DNA from: Chondrilla cf. caribensis
Lineage: Eukaryota; Porifera; Demospongiae; Chondrillida; Chondrillidae
Direction: 5' to 3'
DNA: 10,000 nt
Assembly: GCA_964020155.1 (NCBI GenBank)
Contig: OZ026557.1
Location: forward strand, 2,370,001-2,380,000
In this document: positions 8,881-10,000 of the stretch, piece by piece
How positions within the stretch are numbered: the stretch's first letter is position 1
Layout of the letters: each line of letters starts with the position of its first letter
Notes under the pieces: model-generated
What the model was told of the DNA's origin: nothing
Databases searched by the model: none
The model's input: only the letters and a program-made list of their open reading frames with translations
Translations under genes and position numbers: made by a program

Positions 8881-10000
8881 TATGGTGTGTGATGACTTGT
8901 TACATGTGTGTATCTATCTATACATGGGTGGGGGAGTATTTGACATGTATGATCAAAATAGTGGTTAAGGAGGGATACACGGGGAATTTGTTTTACTGAT
9001 TAAGATGACAATGTATTTGTGAAGGGATGGCTGTATGTGTGGCATTCATGCTTGTTCATTACTATGAAACTTACTATCCTCATTCACCAGATATTGATGA
9101 ATGTGCTGAAAATACTGACAGCTGTTCTGATGTGTGTGTTAACACAAAGGGAAGCTACAAATGTCAATGTTCAGTTGGATACACACTGGGAAGTGATGGA
9201 ACTACATGTAATGGTGAGCATGTCTGTGTGAGCTTGTAGGGCTGTTGTGGGTGGGTGTGAACTGTGGTCATGTCTGACATTGACACAGTAACAAATGTGA
9301 TTGTAATCTCTTTCTCATATTTCAGATATCAATGAATGTGAAGTGGGAGACAATCCCTGTTCAAGTGGTACCTGTACTAACACAGAGGGATCATATTCCT
9401 GTCAAGGTCCTGGGGGGGATACAGGATCATCTAGTCGCCAGTGTATTCCTGGATCCACCATCAAATTGTCCAATAGTGAGAGATATCAGATCCCTGGTGG
9501 TGTTCAGGAGTGCAGACAGCATGTCATCTCAAGGGAAGGAAAAGTCATCAAAGTTGACCTCTCTTCAGTGTCTCTGCCCCCATCATCCAACTGTGACAAC
9601 TACATCGAAGTCCTCAATGGTGACTCACCAGATTCTGTGGTGATTCTCAAGTATTGTGGAGATGGCGTCGCCACAACAGTGTCATCCACCCCCAATGTGA
9701 TCATGAATTGGCACATTGAAAGCACCAGTGGAAATGCTTCACCGGGAGATGTGGTCTTCTCTGTACAGTCTCAACAAGGTGAGAAAGTGTATACACTATA
9801 ACATCGCAAAGTTAATTCAAACCTTATCAACTTAGACATGTATGTAACACAATCTGATCGCCACCTCATATATCTGGTTTTGAGAGATTGGGTACTATTA
9901 AGATATTCCTTTTATAAAGTGTATAAAATTAACCCCTGATGAATGGACACGTGTTCACTAATTGAAACAGCTGGCCATGGGAATGATAAATTTTATTTTT
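4281..10000 (+). CDS. Astacin/tolloid-like secreted zinc metalloprotease, astacin-CUB-EGF(x10)-CUB, 3' end outside window
   Basis: Spliced coding model (exons 4281-4416, 4480-4662, 4856-4973, 5413-5807, 5965-6181, 6291-6493, 6730-6858, 6995-7117, 7270-7380, 7585-7713, 7971-8111, 8177-8293, 8362-8481, 8613-8726, 9091-9213, 9326-9778, probably 9971 onward). All introns are GT...AG and phases agree throughout. It encodes a secreted precursor: signal peptide (1-19), propeptide to RHRR (77-80), astacin protease (about 81-275) with zinc ligands H175, H179, H185, catalytic E176 and Met-turn M232/Y234, Pro/Thr linker (282-298), CUB (301-417), ten EGF modules (418-826) and a CUB-like domain (826-937). 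RHRR before the mature N-terminus and a Cys-rich CCCSYVG loop resemble BMP-1/tolloid rather than simple astacins. Members of that family process procollagens and BMP antagonists outside the cell; this substrate is unknown. The ATG has a good context (G at -3, G at +4), an in-frame TGA upstream at 4215-4217 and no upstream ATG in the 5'UTR. The family call is secure; exact orthology is not. Confidence 0.9.
4417..4479 (+). other. Intron 1, 63 nt, in frame and without stop
   Basis: GTAAGT donor and CCTTCCTCTTCAG acceptor are both strong, so splicing is the default reading. The length is a multiple of three and the frame is open, so retention would insert 21 residues into the propeptide without a frameshift. 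Confidence 0.75.
4480..4662 (+). CDS. Exon 2: propeptide, furin site and protease N-terminus
   Basis: Residues 46-106. The acceptor follows CCTTCCTCTTCAG and the donor is C|GTGAGT at 4663. The segment around DGTDII (49-54) sits where astacin propeptides carry the FxGD aspartate switch that blocks the zinc, but the match is loose. R77-H-R-R80 is a furin-type cleavage site, followed by [19 protein letters not shown], which aligns with the mature start of the BMP-1 protease (RSRR, then R-x-WP-x-G-x-x-x-x-x-I). Confidence 0.85.
4856..4973 (+). CDS. Exon 3: astacin domain, N-terminal subdomain
   Basis: Residues 107-145 plus two bases of codon 146. It contains [16 protein letters not shown], the family motif (AMxHWExxTCxxF) with the conserved Cys C125. 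Acceptor TTTTGCAG at 4855 and donor TCATG|GTGAGT at 4974. The exon ends in phase 2, splitting the first Cys codon of the Cys triplet. Confidence 0.88.
4974..5412 (+). other. Intron 3 (439 nt), nothing recognised
   Basis: The longest intron, very AT-rich with TAATTATT-like strings. GTGAGT donor and CCCTCACAG acceptor. It separates the first Cys codon of the Cys triplet from the other two. Confidence 0.75.
5413..5807 (+). CDS. Exon 4: astacin catalytic core
   Basis: Residues 146-277. It starts with the Cys-rich loop [11 protein letters not shown]. The zinc-binding helix [12 protein letters not shown] is encoded at 5498-5533, with catalytic E176, ligands H175, H179, H185 and the astacin-specific E186; SRHDR follows as in SRPDR of the family. 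The Met-turn SVMHY lies at 5663-5677, giving the zinc-facing Tyr Y234. It closes with QARKLYNC, the usual astacin C-terminus with the last conserved Cys C275. No catalytic residue is missing, so an active protease is expected. Confidence 0.93.
5965..6181 (+). CDS. Exon 5: Pro/Thr linker and first half of CUB domain 1
   Basis: Residues 278-349. A Pro/Thr-rich linker ([17 protein letters not shown], 283-299) separates protease and CUB and could carry O-glycans. The CUB begins at C301 with [19 protein letters not shown], the classical CUB start (G-x-I-x-S-x-x-YPxxYP, then Cys-x-W, C326). The exon ends in phase 2 (S|GTAAAT). Confidence 0.9.
6291..6493 (+). CDS. Exon 6: second half of CUB domain 1
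   Basis: Residues 350-417. It carries the second CUB cysteine pair (C353, C370) and ends with GFKATYTFE, a typical CUB end. The usual YCG after the second pair is SCPAF here, so the domain is somewhat divergent and the calcium-binding CUB residues are not clearly kept. The donor AAG|GTCAGC is the weakest in the gene; phase agreement with exon 7 and the natural domain end both support it. Confidence 0.85.
6730..6858 (+). CDS. Exon 7: calcium-binding EGF module 1
   Basis: Residues 418-460. It opens with DIDEC and has six cysteines (C422, C430, C434, C443, C445, C459). The sequence [12 protein letters not shown] matches the Asp/Asn beta-hydroxylation consensus of calcium-binding EGF modules. 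Phase 1 on both sides, as for every EGF exon that follows. Confidence 0.92.
6995..7117 (+). CDS. Exon 8: EGF module 2 (calcium-binding type)
   Basis: Residues 461-501, starting DIQEC with six cysteines (C465, C472, C476, C485, C487, C500). [12 protein letters not shown] keeps the hydroxylation motif. N497-K-T is an N-glycosylation sequon next to the last Cys. Donor ATAA|GTGAGT. Confidence 0.9.
7270..7380 (+). CDS. Exon 9: EGF module 3, non-calcium-binding
   Basis: Residues 502-538. It starts SHPEC and has six cysteines (C506, C509, C513, C522, C524, C537), with only two residues between C1 and C2. The DxDE start and the hydroxylation motif are both lost. A sequon is present at N514-V-T. This is the shortest module of the array. 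Confidence 0.87.
7435..7536. repeat. CA/TG-rich intronic block with two inverted repeats
   Basis: Within intron 9. The first hairpin has 9-bp arms TATGTGTGT/ACACACATA (7435-7443, 7446-7454). The second has 9-bp arms TATGCATGT/ACATGCATA (7511-7519, 7528-7536). CA-rich DNA lies between them. Confidence 0.65.
7585..7713 (+). CDS. Exon 10: EGF module 4, non-canonical
   Basis: Residues 539-581. It starts VEDMC and has six cysteines (C543, C550, C554, C565, C567, C580). Two extra residues between C3 and C4 ([12 protein letters not shown]) break the strict hydroxylation spacing, and the N-terminal calcium ligands are incomplete. Together with module 3 it forms a break in the calcium-binding rod. 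Confidence 0.88.
7971..8111 (+). CDS. Exon 11: calcium-binding EGF module 5
   Basis: Residues 582-628. It starts DVDEC, has six cysteines and the motif [12 protein letters not shown]. It is the longest module, with a charged C5-C6 loop ([15 protein letters not shown]). The acceptor is an AT-rich TATTATAG without a pyrimidine tract, but phase and module boundary fit. Confidence 0.9.
8177..8293 (+). CDS. Exon 12: calcium-binding EGF module 6
   Basis: Residues 629-667. It starts DVNEC with six cysteines and [12 protein letters not shown]. It is flanked by two very short introns (65 and 68 nt), which suggests a lineage that tolerates minimal introns. Confidence 0.9.
8362..8481 (+). CDS. Exon 13: calcium-binding EGF module 7
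   Basis: Residues 668-707. It starts DINEC, has six cysteines and the hydroxylation motif [12 protein letters not shown]. It ends CQ followed by the split G codon, as do modules 4 and 8. Confidence 0.91.
8613..8726 (+). CDS. Exon 14: calcium-binding EGF module 8
   Basis: Residues 708-745. It starts DVNEC, has six cysteines and [12 protein letters not shown]. The acceptor has a good pyrimidine tract (CCCACCTTCTGCAG). The downstream intron carries the 78-nt (TG)n tract. Confidence 0.91.
8800..8877 (+). repeat. Pure (TG)n microsatellite in intron 14
   Basis: About 78 bases of uninterrupted TG, 74 bases after the exon 14 donor. It is likely to vary in length between individuals; TG tracts in introns can also affect splicing of nearby exons. 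Confidence 0.95.
9091..9213 (+). CDS. Exon 15: calcium-binding EGF module 9
   Basis: Residues 746-786. It starts DIDEC, has six cysteines and [12 protein letters not shown]. Donor AATG|GTGAGC at 9214. Confidence 0.92.
9326..9778 (+). CDS. Exon 16: EGF module 10 (five Cys) fused to a second CUB-like domain
   Basis: Residues 787-937, the longest exon. EGF module 10 starts DINEC and has C791, C798, C803, C812 and C826; the fifth EGF cysteine is replaced by G814 (codon GGT at 9406-9408). The CUB-like part has C849, C876 ([11 protein letters not shown]) and C897 (YCGDG), followed by alternating hydrophobic residues ([14 protein letters not shown]) typical of CUB beta strands, and a sequon N923-A-S. 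No separate first CUB Cys is present, so C826 may serve both modules. The donor is CAAG|GTGAGA at 9779. Reading through it instead would add GEKVYTL and stop at 9799-9801. Confidence 0.85.
9971..10000 (+). CDS. Possible start of exon 17 (runs off window)
   Basis: After a branch-point-like CACTAAT and ACAG at 9967-9970, phase 1 is kept and the frame stays open to the end of the window (codon split with exon 16, then GHGNDKFYF). No pyrimidine tract is visible, and 30 bases are too few to recognise a domain. The alternative is that the gene ends by read-through at 9801. Confidence 0.4.
   Translation, partial: MAMGMINFIF

Overview
This is animal (metazoan) nuclear DNA. It is AT-rich and full of (TG)n microsatellites, and it carries the 5' part of one large multi-exon gene on the + strand. 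I see no bacterial features: exons are short, separated by GT...AG introns of 63 to 439 nt, and the protein is a secreted multidomain protease of a purely animal type. Several very short introns, weak polypyrimidine tracts and frequent TAATTATT-type strings would suit an early-branching marine invertebrate such as a demosponge. That placement is an inference from style, not from a marker gene.

Positions 1-4000 are intergenic or repetitive, and I find no convincing gene there. Three related copies of a ~100-120 bp repeat (1-97, 446-564, 656-796) are interleaved with long (TG)n tracts. A third large TG tract lies at 1433-1475. A tRNA-derived SINE-like element with pol III A and B boxes sits at about 2851-2995, just after two back-to-back short palindromes. 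The rest is AT/TG-rich DNA with no recognisable content.

Positions 4018-4280 are a compact promoter and 5'UTR: a heat-shock-type palindrome, a GC box, a perfect cAMP-response element (TGACGTCA), a TATA-like box and a 5'UTR of about 90 nt without upstream ATGs.

Positions 4281-10000 encode at least 16 exons (a 17th probably starts at 9971) of an astacin-family zinc metalloprotease of the BMP-1/tolloid type. The order is signal peptide, propeptide with a furin-like RHRR site, astacin domain ([12 protein letters not shown], Met-turn SVMHY, Cys-triplet loop), Pro/Thr-rich linker, CUB domain, ten EGF modules (eight with the calcium-binding DxxE-type start) and a second CUB-like domain. The model was built by joining exons at GT/AG sites with phase kept throughout; every EGF module is exactly one phase 1-1 exon except the last, which is fused to the CUB-like domain in one exon. 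The spliced product is 937 codons up to 9778 and continues beyond the window.

The domain order differs from canonical tolloid (astacin-CUB-CUB-EGF-CUB-EGF-CUB-CUB): the EGF array is greatly expanded between two CUB domains. A secreted protease of this kind would act on extracellular matrix or growth-factor antagonists, with the calcium-binding EGF rod as spacer or interaction surface. Points worth checking are a probable shared-cysteine EGF-CUB junction, a 63-nt in-frame intron in the propeptide, and an intron read-through that would give a membrane-anchored short form.
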